A stretch of 64,000 bases of DNA from Mycobacterium sp. 1164966.3 (GCF_001665395.1 NZ_LZSG01000047.1:1-64000); one strand, 5' to 3'; positions 42,637 to 51,234 are shown, counted from the stretch's first letter. Notes: a model not told the origin generated them from the letters alone. Numbers and translations are program-made.

Positions 42637-44136
42637 CTAAGGTCTGACCGGCGGTGCGCCGTTGATCGGCGGTGTGTCGATGCGCGTGTCCCACCAGGCT
42701 TTTGGCTGCTTGTTCGCCCAGCCGCACACCGCCTCCAGCTCGGCGGCCAGCGATATCAATAGGCCCTCGCTGTTGGCCGGACCCATTAGCTGGACGCCGA
42801 TCGGCAGTCCGTCGCCGGTGAAGCCGGCCGGCACGTTGATGGATGGCCAGCCCAACACGTTCCATGGCCACGTCAGCGGGCACGCGGCGATCATGGCGCG
42901 ATCGGTGCCGAAGCCAGTCAGCCGGTCGAAGGAGCGGGCCAGCGGCGGCGGTTGCGCGGTGGTTGGTGCCAGCACCACGTCGACGATGTCGAAGATCGAA
43001 CCCACCCGGCGCTGTTCGGCGGCTTCGTTCCGCCGTGCGCTGCGCAGGATCGCTTGTCCCAGCACGCGACCGGTACGCAGATTCGCCAGGGTGCGGGGAT
43101 CCCAGTTGACTTGGTCGCCCAGCCGCTCCTCCCATTCGACGAGGCCGGCGGTGGACCGGGCAAGAAAGTCCCACGACAACCGCAGGCCATAGTCCGGGTT
43201 GCCGGACACCACCGAGTGGCCGAGCAACTCGAGCTGTTTGGCCACCCGTCGGGTCGCCGCCAGGATGTCCGGATGCAACTTGGCCCGAAACGCGGTGTAG
43301 GGGAATCGGGTTGACAACGCGATGTTCAGCGGGCCGGGCGCATTGCCGACGTAGTCCGACGCGGTCAGCGGAGGCGGCTTGTGCCGATCGCCTTCGACGT
43401 TGCCCGAGGCCGCGTCCAGCACCAGCGCCGCATCGGCCACCGTGCGGGCCAGCACGCCGTTGACGGTGATGCCGTTGAACGCCTCGGGCAACGGCCAGGT
43501 CGAGATTCGGCCACGCTGCGGCTTGATGCCAACCAGGTGGGTCCAGGCGGCGGGAATGCGCACGCTGCCCGCACCGTCGGAGCCGATGGCTGCAGTTACC
43601 AAGCCCGCGGCCACCGCCGCGGCGCTACCGCCCGACGATCCGCCCGGGGTGTGCCGACGCGACCACGGATTGCGGGTATGTCCGAATCCGGGTCCGCTGG
43701 TGAACGGCCACTGGCCTAGTTCGCAGGTGTTCGTCTTGCCGACGATTACGGCGCCGGCGACCTTCAGCCGGCGAACCACCTCGGAGTCCTCGGTAGCGGG
43801 CCGGACGTAGCCTTCGGTACCGAATGCGGTCGGCACGCCAGCAACGTCCACGTCGTCTTTGACCGCGATCGGGATGCCCAGTAGTGGCGCGGTGTCACCG
43901 GCGGCCCGTCGCCGGTCCGCCTCGGCCGCGTCGGCCAGCGCCGATTCGGTCAGAACGACGCGAAAGGCGTTCAACGTGTGCTGGCTCATGTTGATGGCAT
44001 GCAGCGACCGGCGCACCAGCTCTTGGGAGGTCACGGAACGACTGGCCAGCTGGTAGAGGAGGTCGGTCAAGGTGGGCAGGCGCTGGTAGCCGGATCCGGA
44101 AGCGGACCCAGAAACGGAGCCGGAAGCGCCAATCAC
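42637..44136 (-). CDS. amiA2: amidase AmiA2
   Basis: A 499-residue amidase-signature enzyme. The Ser-cisSer-Lys triad is visible as Lys in PIAVKDDVDV, the Gly/Ser-rich GGSSGGSAAAV and nucleophile region GSDGAGSVRIPA. The physiological substrate is unknown. The GTG at 44136 gives MIGASGSVSGSASGSG, matching the start of Rv2363; the frame runs on to 44268 into recO and is not used. It diverges from recO with a 61-base gap. Confidence 0.9.
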   Translation of the reverse strand: MIGASGSVSGSASGSGYQRLPTLTDLLYQLASRSVTSQELVRRSLHAINMSQHTLNAFRVVLTESALADAAEADRRRAAGDTAPLLGIPIAVKDDVDVAGVPTAFGTEGYVRPATEDSEVVRRLKVAGAVIVGKTNTCELGQWPFTSGPGFGHTRNPWSRRHTPGGSSGGSAAAVAAGLVTAAIGSDGAGSVRIPAAWTHLVGIKPQRGRISTWPLPEAFNGITVNGVLARTVADAALVLDAASGNVEGDRHKPPPLTASDYVGNAPGPLNIALSTRFPYTAFRAKLHPDILAATRRVAKQLELLGHSVVSGNPDYGLRLSWDFLARSTAGLVEWEERLGDQVNWDPRTLANLRTGRVLGQAILRSARRNEAAEQRRVGSIFDIVDVVLAPTTAQPPPLARSFDRLTGFGTDRAMIAACPLTWPWNVLGWPSINVPAGFTGDGLPIGVQLMGPANSEGLLISLAAELEAVCGWANKQPKAWWDTRIDTPPINGAPPVRP

Positions 44137-44197
44137 GGGGTACGAGACTATCGGCGCGGATACCCGTGATGTCGCGGGGTGGTGCGAAAATGTCGGG

Positions 44198-44995
44198 ATG
44201 CGGCTGTATCGAGACCGGGCTGTTGTGCTGCGCCAGCACAAGCTTGGCGAAGCCGACCGGATCGTCACCTTGTTGACCCGCGATCACGGGCTGGTTCGGG
44301 CGGTTGCCAAAGGGGTTCGTCGCACCCGCAGCAAATTCGGCGCGCGGCTGGAACCGTTTGCGCATATCGACGCGCAACTGCATCCCGGCCGCAACCTCGA
44401 CATCGTCACCCAGGTCGTCTCGATTGACGCGTTCGCCACCGACATCGTCAGCGACTATGCCCGGTACACCTGCGGGTGCGCGATGCTGGAAACTGCCGAA
44501 CGCCTGGCCGGTGAGGAGCGGGCGCCTGCCCCGGCCCTGCACCGGCTCACGGTGAGCGCACTGCGGGCGGTGGCCGACGGAAGCCGGCCCCGCGAGCTGT
44601 TGCTGGACGCCTACCTGCTGCGGGCCATGGGCATCGCCGGATGGGCGCCGGCGCTGACCGAGTGCGCCCGCTGTGCCACACCGGGTCCGCATCGGGCGTT
44701 TCACATCGCGGCCGGGGGCAGCGTCTGCGCACACTGCCGCCCGGCCGGTTCGACGACACCGCCGCCGGGCGTGCTGGAGCTGATGTCCGCGTTGTACGAC
44801 GGCGATTGGGAGGCCGCCCGAGAGATACCGCAATCCCACCGCGGCCAGGTCAGCGGGTTGGTGGCCGCGCACCTGCAATGGCATCTGGAACGGCAGCTCA
44901 AAACACTGCCGCTGGTGGAACGGACGTATCAGGTGGATCGCACCATCGCCGATCGGCGCGCGGCCCGGGACGGGCAGGATATCGCCTGTGGCTAG
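44198..44995 (+). CDS. recO: recombination mediator RecO
   Basis: A 265-residue protein that loads RecA on SSB-coated DNA with RecR in the RecFOR pathway. An N-terminal OB fold (LYRDRAVVLRQHKLGEADRI, KGVRRTRSKFGARLEPF) precedes a helical domain with a four-cysteine zinc knuckle (CARC and CAHC). The ATG is at 44198. It overlaps uppS by 8 bases. Confidence 0.95.
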   Translation: MRLYRDRAVVLRQHKLGEADRIVTLLTRDHGLVRAVAKGVRRTRSKFGARLEPFAHIDAQLHPGRNLDIVTQVVSIDAFATDIVSDYARYTCGCAMLETAERLAGEERAPAPALHRLTVSALRAVADGSRPRELLLDAYLLRAMGIAGWAPALTECARCATPGPHRAFHIAAGGSVCAHCRPAGSTTPPPGVLELMSALYDGDWEAAREIPQSHRGQVSGLVAAHLQWHLERQLKTLPLVERTYQVDRTIADRRAARDGQDIACG

Positions 44996-45878
44996 GACCG
45001 AGCGCAAGCTGACCTCCGGCGAATTCCCGCAGCTGCCCCCGGCCCCCGACGACTATCCGACCTTTCCCGACAAGTCGACCTGGCCAGTGGTGTTCCCTGT
45101 CTTACCACCGTCTCCGGACGGTCGTCCAAGCCGGCCGCCGCAACATCCGTCGAAAGCCGCCGCCCCCCGGATTCCGCGCGAGCGGCTACCGGCCCATGTC
45201 GCCATCGTGATGGACGGCAACGGGCGGTGGGCCACCCAGCGCGGCATGGCGCGCACCGAAGGCCATAAGGCGGGCGAGGCGGTAGTCATCGACGTTGTCT
45301 GCGGCGCAATCGAACTCGGGGTCAGATGGCTCAGCCTGTACGCCTTCTCCACCGAGAACTGGAAACGCTCGCCCGAGGAAGTCCGCTTTTTGATGGGCTT
45401 CAACCGCGACGTCGTGCGGCTGCGCCGGGTGAACCTCAACACGCTCGGGGTCCGGATTCGGTGGGTGGGGTCGCGGCCACGCCTGTGGCGCAGTGTGATC
45501 AACGAATTGGCGATCGCGCAGGACATGACGAGAAACAACGACGTCATCACCGTCAACTACTGCGTGAACTACGGCGGTCGCACCGAAATCGCGGAGGCGG
45601 CCAAGGACATCGCCCGTCTAGCCGAGGCGGGCAAGCTGAACGCAGAGCGGATCACCGAATCGACGATCGCTCGTCACCTGCAGTGGCCCGACATCCCCGA
45701 TGTGGATCTACTGCTGCGAACCTCGGGCGAGCAGCGGTCCAGCAATTTCATGCTGTGGCAGGCGGCCTACGCTGAATACATATTTCAGGACAAGCTGTGG
45801 CCCGACTACGACCGCCGCGATCTGTGGGCGGCCTGCGAGGAGTACGCATCTCGCAGCCGACGGTTCGGGAGTGCCTAG
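44988..45878 (+). CDS. uppS: decaprenyl diphosphate synthase (cis-prenyltransferase)
   Basis: A 296-residue cis-prenyltransferase homologous to Rv2361c, which makes the decaprenyl phosphate carrier for cell-wall synthesis. Motifs are HVAIVMDGNGRWATQRG (catalytic Asp), AFSTENWKRS, and the C-terminal DLLLRTSGEQRSSNFMLWQ. A proline-rich N-terminal extension of about 65 residues precedes the catalytic domain, as in mycobacterial homologues. The start is a GTG at 44988 overlapping recO. The next gene starts on the last base of its stop codon. Confidence 0.95.
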   Translation: MARTERKLTSGEFPQLPPAPDDYPTFPDKSTWPVVFPVLPPSPDGRPSRPPQHPSKAAAPRIPRERLPAHVAIVMDGNGRWATQRGMARTEGHKAGEAVVIDVVCGAIELGVRWLSLYAFSTENWKRSPEEVRFLMGFNRDVVRLRRVNLNTLGVRIRWVGSRPRLWRSVINELAIAQDMTRNNDVITVNYCVNYGGRTEIAEAAKDIARLAEAGKLNAERITESTIARHLQWPDIPDVDLLLRTSGEQRSSNFMLWQAAYAEYIFQDKLWPDYDRRDLWAACEEYASRSRRFGSA

Positions 45879-46303
45879 TGCCGTCATTGCAGGAACGCCT
45901 GGCATCGATCCTCCGCGACGTCTTGGCCGTCGAGGAAGAGCCTGACGGCGGATTGACGGTCCGTCATGACGCCACCTTTGCGTCGTTGCGAGTGGTCAAC
46001 ATCGCCGAGGACCTTGATCTGGTGTCGTTGACGCAGGTATTGGCGTGGGGCCTGCCGCTGACGAAGAAGCTCAGCGAGCAAGTGGCCAGGCAGGCGCGCG
46101 ACACCAACCTTGGCACCGTGACCCTGATCGAGAAGGTCAACGAGAAAGCCGTGCAACGCAATTCGGGTAAGAGTGCCGCCAAGGTCGCCGACGTCATGCT
46201 GCGATACAACTTTCCCGGCGCCGGCTTGACCGACGAAGCCCTGCGCACGCTCATTCTGCTGGTACTGGACACCGGTGCTCAGGTGCGCCGATCTCTGACC
46301 TAA
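45878..46303 (+). CDS. conserved mycobacterial hypothetical protein (Rv2360c-like)
   Basis: A 141-residue soluble protein with no catalytic motif that I recognise. It ends with a well-kept segment (VADVMLRYNFPGAGLTDEAL) and resembles Rv2360c in size and place. The GTG at 45878 shares one base with the uppS stop, so it is part of the recO-uppS transcript. Function unknown. Confidence 0.8.
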   Translation: MPSLQERLASILRDVLAVEEEPDGGLTVRHDATFASLRVVNIAEDLDLVSLTQVLAWGLPLTKKLSEQVARQARDTNLGTVTLIEKVNEKAVQRNSGKSAAKVADVMLRYNFPGAGLTDEALRTLILLVLDTGAQVRRSLT

Positions 46304-46417
46304 GACACCGGTGCTGCAGTCCCAGCCGATCCTTCGCCGAACGTGCTCACAGGGCGGCTTTCCGGTAGCTTTTCAACCCTCATCGCACGCTCGACGCAGT
46401 CATCGGTGGCGCGCCTG

Positions 46418-46440
46418 TAGCACAAGTAGCACTTGTGCTA
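46418..46440. promoter_or_regulatory. operator of the vapBC module
   Basis: A perfect 10-base inverted repeat, TAGCACAAGT-AGC-ACTTGTGCTA, ends 2 bases before the vapB ATG. VapB antitoxins usually repress their own operon by binding such a dyad over the promoter. The position implies a very short or absent leader. Confidence 0.75.
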
Positions 46441-46442
46441 TC

Positions 46443-46700
46443 ATGACGATCATGCAGACAGTTGGATTGCGCGAACTTCGGCAGAATGCGTCCGACCTCG
46501 TGCGACGCGCCGAGGAAGGCGAGGAGATCACCATTACCGTGGCCGGCCGCCCAGGGGCCCGCCTGGTTCCAGCAGCCCCGCGGACCTGGAGGCGATGGGA
46601 GGAGGTGGTCGAACTGTTCGCCGGGCCGGAGGATCTTGCATGGGAGGCCGACCGTCAAGCACTCGCCGACGATATCCGCGACCCCTGGACGAAGGAATGA
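46443..46700 (+). CDS. vapB: VapB-type antitoxin (Phd/YefM fold)
   Basis: An 85-residue antitoxin. The N-terminal DNA-binding part (TVGLRELRQNASDLVRRAEE, then ITITVAGRPGARLVP) is the Phd/YefM type found with many PIN toxins; the acidic C-terminus (about 50-85) should wrap the toxin. The ATG at 46443 lies just after the operator; ATG 46452 is an alternative. The stop overlaps the vapC start (ATGA). This module lies between the Rv2360c-like gene and furB and is absent from that place in M. tuberculosis. Confidence 0.85.
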   Translation: MTIMQTVGLRELRQNASDLVRRAEEGEEITITVAGRPGARLVPAAPRTWRRWEEVVELFAGPEDLAWEADRQALADDIRDPWTKE

Positions 46701-47077
46701 GAGCGATCCTTGACACCAGTGTGGTCATCGCGACGGACCTCGGACACCTTGAAGGTGAGCTGGCCATCAGCGCAATTACCTTGGCGGAACTCCACTTTGG
46801 AGTCCTCGTCGCCAAGCAGCAGAACATTCGTTCCGAGCGGCTGCGACGTCTGCTGATTGTCCAGCGCAAGTTCGACGCGCTGCCCCTGGACGACGCGGTG
46901 GCGATGAGCTACGGCCAGGTGGCGGCGGCGGTCGTCGACGCCGGACGACAGCCGCGAGCCCGCGCAATGGACCTGTTGATAGCAGCCACCGCACACGCCC
47001 ACTCAGCCTCGCTGTATACCCGCAACGCCGTCGATTTCGACGGCCTCGAGGGCTTAGTCGACGTCGTGGCAGTCTAA
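46697..47077 (+). CDS. vapC: VapC-type PIN-domain toxin
   Basis: A 126-residue PIN-domain ribonuclease. Acidic active-site residues are visible as Asp in AILDTSVV, Glu in ITLAELHFG and Asp in RAMDLLIAATAH; the C-terminal TRNAVDFDGL is typical. VapC toxins cleave tRNA or rRNA when the antitoxin is degraded. Length is normal and no key residue is missing, so the toxin looks intact. Confidence 0.88.
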   Translation: MRAILDTSVVIATDLGHLEGELAISAITLAELHFGVLVAKQQNIRSERLRRLLIVQRKFDALPLDDAVAMSYGQVAAAVVDAGRQPRARAMDLLIAATAHAHSASLYTRNAVDFDGLEGLVDVVAV

Positions 47078-47088
47078 CCGTAAGCGCG

Positions 47089-47478
47089 TCAGGCCATGCA
47101 TTCCGAGCAGGTACCGAAGATCTCGATGGTGTGGCTGACGTCGGAGAATCCGTGTTTGCTGGCCACCTCGGCCGCCCACGCCTCGACCTCGTGGTCGCCC
47201 ACCTCGATCGTCGAACCGCAGTGGCGACAGACCAGGTGGTGATGATGGTGTTCGGAGCACCTGCGATAGACGGATTCGCCGGTGTCGGTGCGCAAGGTAT
47301 CGACCATTCCCGCTGTCGCCATCGACTGCAGCGTCCGGTAGACGGTGGTCAGGCCGATGTTCTCACCGCGACGGCGTAGCTCGTCGTGTATTTCCTGAGC
47401 CGAGCGGAAGTCTTCGAGGGTCTCCAGAAGTGTCGACACCGCCGCTCGCTGACGGGTGGAGCGGGCGCTAGCCGTCAT
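47089..47478 (-). CDS. zur: zinc uptake regulator Zur (FurB)
   Basis: A 129-residue Fur-family repressor that controls zinc uptake and alternative ribosomal protein genes. The winged helix (SAQEIHDELRRRGENIGLTTVYRTLQ) is followed by the metal-binding HHHHHLVCRHCGSTIEV and a C-terminal CSEC. The ATG at 47478 has a GAGGAGGAG site contributed by the adjoining repeat. It is the second gene of the smtB-furB operon as in M. tuberculosis (Rv2358-Rv2359), so its expression should depend on SmtB and zinc. Confidence 0.95.
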   Translation of the reverse strand: MTASARSTRQRAAVSTLLETLEDFRSAQEIHDELRRRGENIGLTTVYRTLQSMATAGMVDTLRTDTGESVYRRCSEHHHHHLVCRHCGSTIEVGDHEVEAWAAEVASKHGFSDVSHTIEIFGTCSECMA

Positions 47479-47479
47479 T

Positions 47480-47575
47480 TGCGCCGCTCCTCCTCATCAC
47501 TTCGTTCTGCATCGTCGCCGGCGGGGCCGAGTGCGCCGCTCCTCCTCATCACTTCGTTCTGCATCGTCGCCGGCG
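47480..47575 (-). repeat. MIRU-like tandem repeat between smtB and furB
   Basis: A 44-base unit occurs twice without mismatch (47480-47523 and 47532-47575), a 52-base period. Its core, GCTCCTCCTCATCAC then TTCGTTCTGCATCGTCGCC, matches the mycobacterial interspersed repetitive unit known from the senX3-regX3 gap. On the furB strand it encodes a 29-residue frame (ATG at 47564) whose stop overlaps the furB ATG, as MIRU frames typically do. It fills the 100-base intercistronic gap and provides the furB ribosome site. The copy number is likely to vary between strains. Confidence 0.8.
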
Positions 47576-47578
47576 CGG

Positions 47579-47968
47579 TCATGTCGCGTCTTCGCCGGCG
47601 TGGGCGACCGCGTCGACGACGATGTGCGCAAGGTGGTGGTCGGCCAGCCGGTAGAGGACTTCGCGTCCGGACCGCTCACCGGCGACCACGCCAGCCGCTT
47701 TGAGGATCTTGAGATGCTGGCTGACCAGCGGCTGCGGCACGCCCAGCGCGTCGACCAGCTCGTGCACGCAGCGTTGAGATTCGCGCAGCTGCAGCACGAT
47801 GGCGATCCGCACGGGTGCGGCCAATGCGCGCAGCAGCTCGCCGGCCGCGTCGAGAATGTCTCGCGGCGGCGGCGCGGGATATGCCGTGAATTTGCCGCCG
47901 ACGTGCTCGTGGGCACCCACCAGATCAGCCGCCTCTTCCGCGGTCGGCGTTGAGGAAGACGTCACCAT
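47579..47968 (-). CDS. smtB: ArsR/SmtB-family zinc-responsive repressor
   Basis: A 129-residue ArsR/SmtB repressor that releases DNA when zinc binds, derepressing the smtB-furB operon. The helix-turn-helix is clear (LLRALAAPVRIAIVLQLRES, GVPQPLVSQHLKILKAAGVV), and the C-terminal helix carries the zinc ligands in DHHLAHIVVDAVAHAGED. The ATG at 47968 gives a start matching Rv2358 (MVTSSSTPTA); an open frame to 48079 is not used. It diverges from glyS; two dyads lie between them. Confidence 0.92.
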   Translation of the reverse strand: MVTSSSTPTAEEAADLVGAHEHVGGKFTAYPAPPPRDILDAAGELLRALAAPVRIAIVLQLRESQRCVHELVDALGVPQPLVSQHLKILKAAGVVAGERSGREVLYRLADHHLAHIVVDAVAHAGEDAT

Positions 47969-48017
47969 ATCGGATTCATCACCTCGGGAAGTGCCAGGAT
48001 TTGCATTAGCCTGCGGC

Positions 48018-48053
48018 TGACATCCACTGTCACATGCATGACAACGCATGTCA
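48018..48053. promoter_or_regulatory. tandem dyads, likely SmtB operator
   Basis: Two 15-base inverted repeats of the form TGACA-N5-TGTCA lie at 48018-48032 and 48039-48053. Their 21-base spacing is two helical turns, suggesting cooperative binding on one face. They lie 50 bases upstream of smtB in the gap to glyS. SmtB autoregulation is known in M. tuberculosis; binding here is inferred. Confidence 0.6.
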
Positions 48054-48162
48054 AAGACCCGGCCGCGGATCGCTACCATTGCTCAGGCTTCGCGCGGCGG
48101 CGGTTCGCTGCGGCACCCGCCTTCCCGAATCCCAACAGGGACCAGAGAGGAGTGACTACCCC

Positions 48163-49548
48163 GTGGCGTCCGTCATCGACACCGTAGTCAACCTGGCCAA
48201 ACGGCGCGGTTTCGTCTTTCCCGCGGGCGAAATCTACGGCGGCACGAAGTCGGCGTGGGACTACGGCCCGCTGGGCGTGGAACTCAAGGAGAACATCAAG
48301 CGGCAATGGTGGCGCTCGGTGGTCACCGGCCGCGACGACGTCGTGGGAATCGATTCGTCGATCATCCTGCCGCGTCAGGTCTGGGTGGCCTCCGGCCACG
48401 TCGAGGTGTTCCACGACCCCCTCGTCGAGTGCCTGAATTGTCACCACCGGCATCGCCAGGACCACATGCAGGAGGCCTACGCGGCGAAGAAAGGGATCGC
48501 GGATCCCGATTCGGTGGCAATGACCGAGATCGTCTGCCCTGATTGCGGCACCAAGGGCCAGTGGACCGAGCCACGCGAATTCAACATGATGCTCAAGACC
48601 TACCTCGGGCCCATCGAAAGCGAGGAGGGGCTGCACTACCTGCGCCCCGAGACCGCCCAGGGCATCTTCGTGAACTTCGCCAACGTGGTCACGACCGCCC
48701 GCAAAAAACCACCGTTCGGCATCGGGCAGATCGGCAAGAGCTTCCGCAACGAAATCACCCCGGGCAACTTCATTTTCCGGACCCGCGAGTTCGAGCAAAT
48801 GGAAATGGAATTCTTCGTGGAGCCGGCGACCGCCCCGGAATGGCATCAGTATTGGATCGACACCCGATTGCAGTGGTATGTCGATCTCGGTATCGACCCG
48901 GAGAACTTGCGGCTGTTCGAACACCCCGAGGACAAGCTGTCGCACTACTCCGACCGCACCGTGGACATCGAGTACAAGTTCGGCTTCGCCGGCAACCCAT
49001 GGGGCGAGCTGGAAGGCGTCGCGAATCGGACGGATTTCGATTTGTCAACGCACAGCAAGCATTCCGGCGTCGACCTGTCGTTCTACGACCAGGTCGCCGA
49101 CGCTCGATACACGCCGTACGTCATCGAACCCGCAGCCGGTCTGACCCGGTCGTTCATGGCGTTCTTGATCGACGCCTACACCGAGGACGAGGCCCCGAAC
49201 GCCAAGGGGGGAATGGACAAGCGTTCGGTGCTCCGGCTGGATCCGCGACTTGCGCCGGTCAAGGCCGCCGTCCTGCCTCTGTCGCGGCACGCCGACCTGA
49301 GTCCCAAGGCCCGCGACCTGGGTGCTGAATTGCGGAAATGCTGGAACATCGATTTCGACGACGCGGGCGCGATCGGCCGGCGCTACCGCCGTCAGGACGA
49401 GATCGGTACCCCGTTCTGCGTGACAGTGGATTTCGACTCGCTCGAGGACGATTCCGTCACGGTGCGCGAGCGCGACGGAATGACGCAGGAGCGCATCCCG
49501 ATGAGCAACGTCGCCGACTACCTCGCGGTGCGCCTCAAGGGCAGCTGA
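48163..49548 (+). CDS. glyS: glycyl-tRNA synthetase
   Basis: A 461-residue class II single-chain glycyl-tRNA synthetase. The N-terminus (RRGFVFPAGEIYGGTKSAWDYGPLG), motif 2 region (FRNEITPGNFIFRTREFEQMEM), and motif 3 (GLTRSFMAFLIDAY) are clear, with a CxxC-type zinc insert (CLNC and CPDC). The GTG at 48163 follows GAGAGGAG; a longer frame from 48034 lies in the regulatory gap and is not used. Confidence 0.96.
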   Translation: MASVIDTVVNLAKRRGFVFPAGEIYGGTKSAWDYGPLGVELKENIKRQWWRSVVTGRDDVVGIDSSIILPRQVWVASGHVEVFHDPLVECLNCHHRHRQDHMQEAYAAKKGIADPDSVAMTEIVCPDCGTKGQWTEPREFNMMLKTYLGPIESEEGLHYLRPETAQGIFVNFANVVTTARKKPPFGIGQIGKSFRNEITPGNFIFRTREFEQMEMEFFVEPATAPEWHQYWIDTRLQWYVDLGIDPENLRLFEHPEDKLSHYSDRTVDIEYKFGFAGNPWGELEGVANRTDFDLSTHSKHSGVDLSFYDQVADARYTPYVIEPAAGLTRSFMAFLIDAYTEDEAPNAKGGMDKRSVLRLDPRLAPVKAAVLPLSRHADLSPKARDLGAELRKCWNIDFDDAGAIGRRYRRQDEIGTPFCVTVDFDSLEDDSVTVRERDGMTQERIPMSNVADYLAVRLKGS

Positions 49549-49653
49549 GACCTCGCACCTCTTTGGCTAAAGGCCGGATCTCAGGTGGTCGTTTGCCTTA
49601 TGATCCGCCGGTGGTGATAGGCGCACATAGCGCCTAGTTGAGCTGAGGTTGTA

Positions 49654-50895
49654 GTGCTTCTGGATTTTTCCTGGTTGCCGCCCGAGATCAATTCGGCGCG
49701 AATCTTTGCCGGCGCCGGTTCCGGGCCGCTGTTTTCGGCGGCCACGGCTTGGGATGGCCTGGCCGCGGATTTGCAGGCCTCGGCAGCCTCGTTTGACTCC
49801 GTGATCAGCGCCCTGGCGGACGGCCTGTGGACCGGGCCCTCGTCGTTGTCGATGGCGGCTGCGGCGGCGCCCTATGTGGCGTGGTTGACCGCGGCCGCAG
49901 CCCAGGCGGCCTCGGCGGGTGCGCAGGCAAAGGCGGCAGCGACGGCGTTCGAGACGGCGCAGTCGGCGACCGTGCACCCGGCGGCGGTGACGTCGAATCG
50001 GACGACGTTGTTGGCGCTGGTGGCCACAAACATTTTGGGCCAGAACACTCCGGCGATCTTCGAAACCGAGTTCCACTACATGGAGATGTGGGCTCAGGAT
50101 GTGGCCGCGATGTTCGGATATCACGCGGGAGCGACAGCGGTTGCTTCTACGTTGACGCCGTTCAGCGCACCGCCGCTGGACTTGGCGGGCCTGTCGACCC
50201 TGGTTTCGCAGGCTGGCACGTTCCTGTCCCAGGCCGGTGGCCAGCTTTCCTCGTCGGTTGCCACGGCGGGCGCGACGATGGCCACACAAGCGCAGGCGAT
50301 AGGCGTGCAGGTGGCGACCCAGGCACAGGCGATCGCATCGGCCGCCCCGGGGATGCTATCGGCGGCGCAGTCGATGGCGGCTCAACTGCCCGCGTCGCCG
50401 TTGACGTCGGGCGGTGCGCAGTTGATGCAGGTCGGGATGTATCCGGCGAGCATGTTGATGTCGCCGATGATGGGCGTGGCGCAGGGTGCGAATGTCGGCA
50501 CGGCGGGCTTGACCGATGCCACGGCGACGACTGGGCTGGCCAATATGCCTACGTTGGTGAGCGCTCCTGACGTGAAACCGGTGGGCGGACCGGGGATGGC
50601 CGCGGAGTTGGGCAGAGCGCGCTTGGTGGGAGCCATGTCGGTACCACCGACATGGCAGGGGTCGATGCCCGCTCGGATGGTGACCTCGGCGATGTCGGGA
50701 TTGGGCGGTATGCCCAGCGCCGCGGAAGCGGCAGCCGCCGCCGGAGCCAATGCCGCCGCCGGCATGCCGATGATGCCGATGCCGATGGGCGGTCCTGGTG
50801 GCGGAATGCCCAACGGACCGCTCGGGCGTGGTGGCGCGAGTCCGCATGTGGTGCAGAATCGGCCGACCGTGGTGCCGCGAACCGGCGTCGGATAA
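49654..50895 (+). CDS. PPE family protein, SVP subgroup
   Basis: A 413-residue PPE protein. The N-terminal domain (about 1-180) has the LPPEINSARIF motif and the WTGPSS turn; the C-terminal part is rich in Ala, Gly, Met and Pro and contains the diagnostic GxxSVPxxW as GAMSVPPTW near residue 327. PPE-SVP proteins are exported by ESX secretion systems, usually paired with a PE protein; no pe gene is adjacent. The start is a GTG at 49654. A small gene follows after 21 bases. In M. tuberculosis PPE40 lies beside glyS. Confidence 0.92.
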   Translation: MLLDFSWLPPEINSARIFAGAGSGPLFSAATAWDGLAADLQASAASFDSVISALADGLWTGPSSLSMAAAAAPYVAWLTAAAAQAASAGAQAKAAATAFETAQSATVHPAAVTSNRTTLLALVATNILGQNTPAIFETEFHYMEMWAQDVAAMFGYHAGATAVASTLTPFSAPPLDLAGLSTLVSQAGTFLSQAGGQLSSSVATAGATMATQAQAIGVQVATQAQAIASAAPGMLSAAQSMAAQLPASPLTSGGAQLMQVGMYPASMLMSPMMGVAQGANVGTAGLTDATATTGLANMPTLVSAPDVKPVGGPGMAAELGRARLVGAMSVPPTWQGSMPARMVTSAMSGLGGMPSAAEAAAAAGANAAAGMPMMPMPMGGPGGGMPNGPLGRGGASPHVVQNRPTVVPRTGVG

Positions 50896-50916
50896 AGCTG
50901 CGAGGAAGGGGGCAGC

Positions 50917-51228
50917 GTGCTGCTATCACTTGGGTCGCCTTTACCGGATGATGCCGTCGCGGCAGTCCGGGGTGAGTCGGGCATGCTTGGCGGGCTGTCG
51001 GTCCCGCTCAGCTGGGGTGTCGCCGTGCCGCCCGACGACTACGACCATTGGGCTAAGGAACCCGAGACCGCTGCCAATGGCGTTGGTGCCGACTCGACGT
51101 CACGCCCCGCGGCCGGTGACGAGTGGGATGAGTGGGCACAGTGGAGCGAATGGCAAGAAAGTGCCGAACCTCGCTTCGAATTGCCACGCACCACCAGTGT
51201 GATACCGCATTCTCCACCGGGCGGCTGA
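50917..51228 (+). CDS. small protein downstream of PPE, carries an SVP-like motif
   Basis: A 103-residue protein with no known function. It repeats the PPE-SVP signature in miniature (GGLSVPLSW near residue 25), then has an acidic Trp-rich stretch (DEWDEWAQWSEWQES, about 68-82) and a Pro-rich end. The GTG at 50917 has an AGGAAGG site and lies 21 bases after the PPE stop, so the two are probably co-transcribed. It may come from a duplicated PPE C-terminus. No signal peptide is visible. Confidence 0.6.
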   Translation: MLLSLGSPLPDDAVAAVRGESGMLGGLSVPLSWGVAVPPDDYDHWAKEPETAANGVGADSTSRPAAGDEWDEWAQWSEWQESAEPRFELPRTTSVIPHSPPGG

Positions 51229-51234
51229 GAGTGC

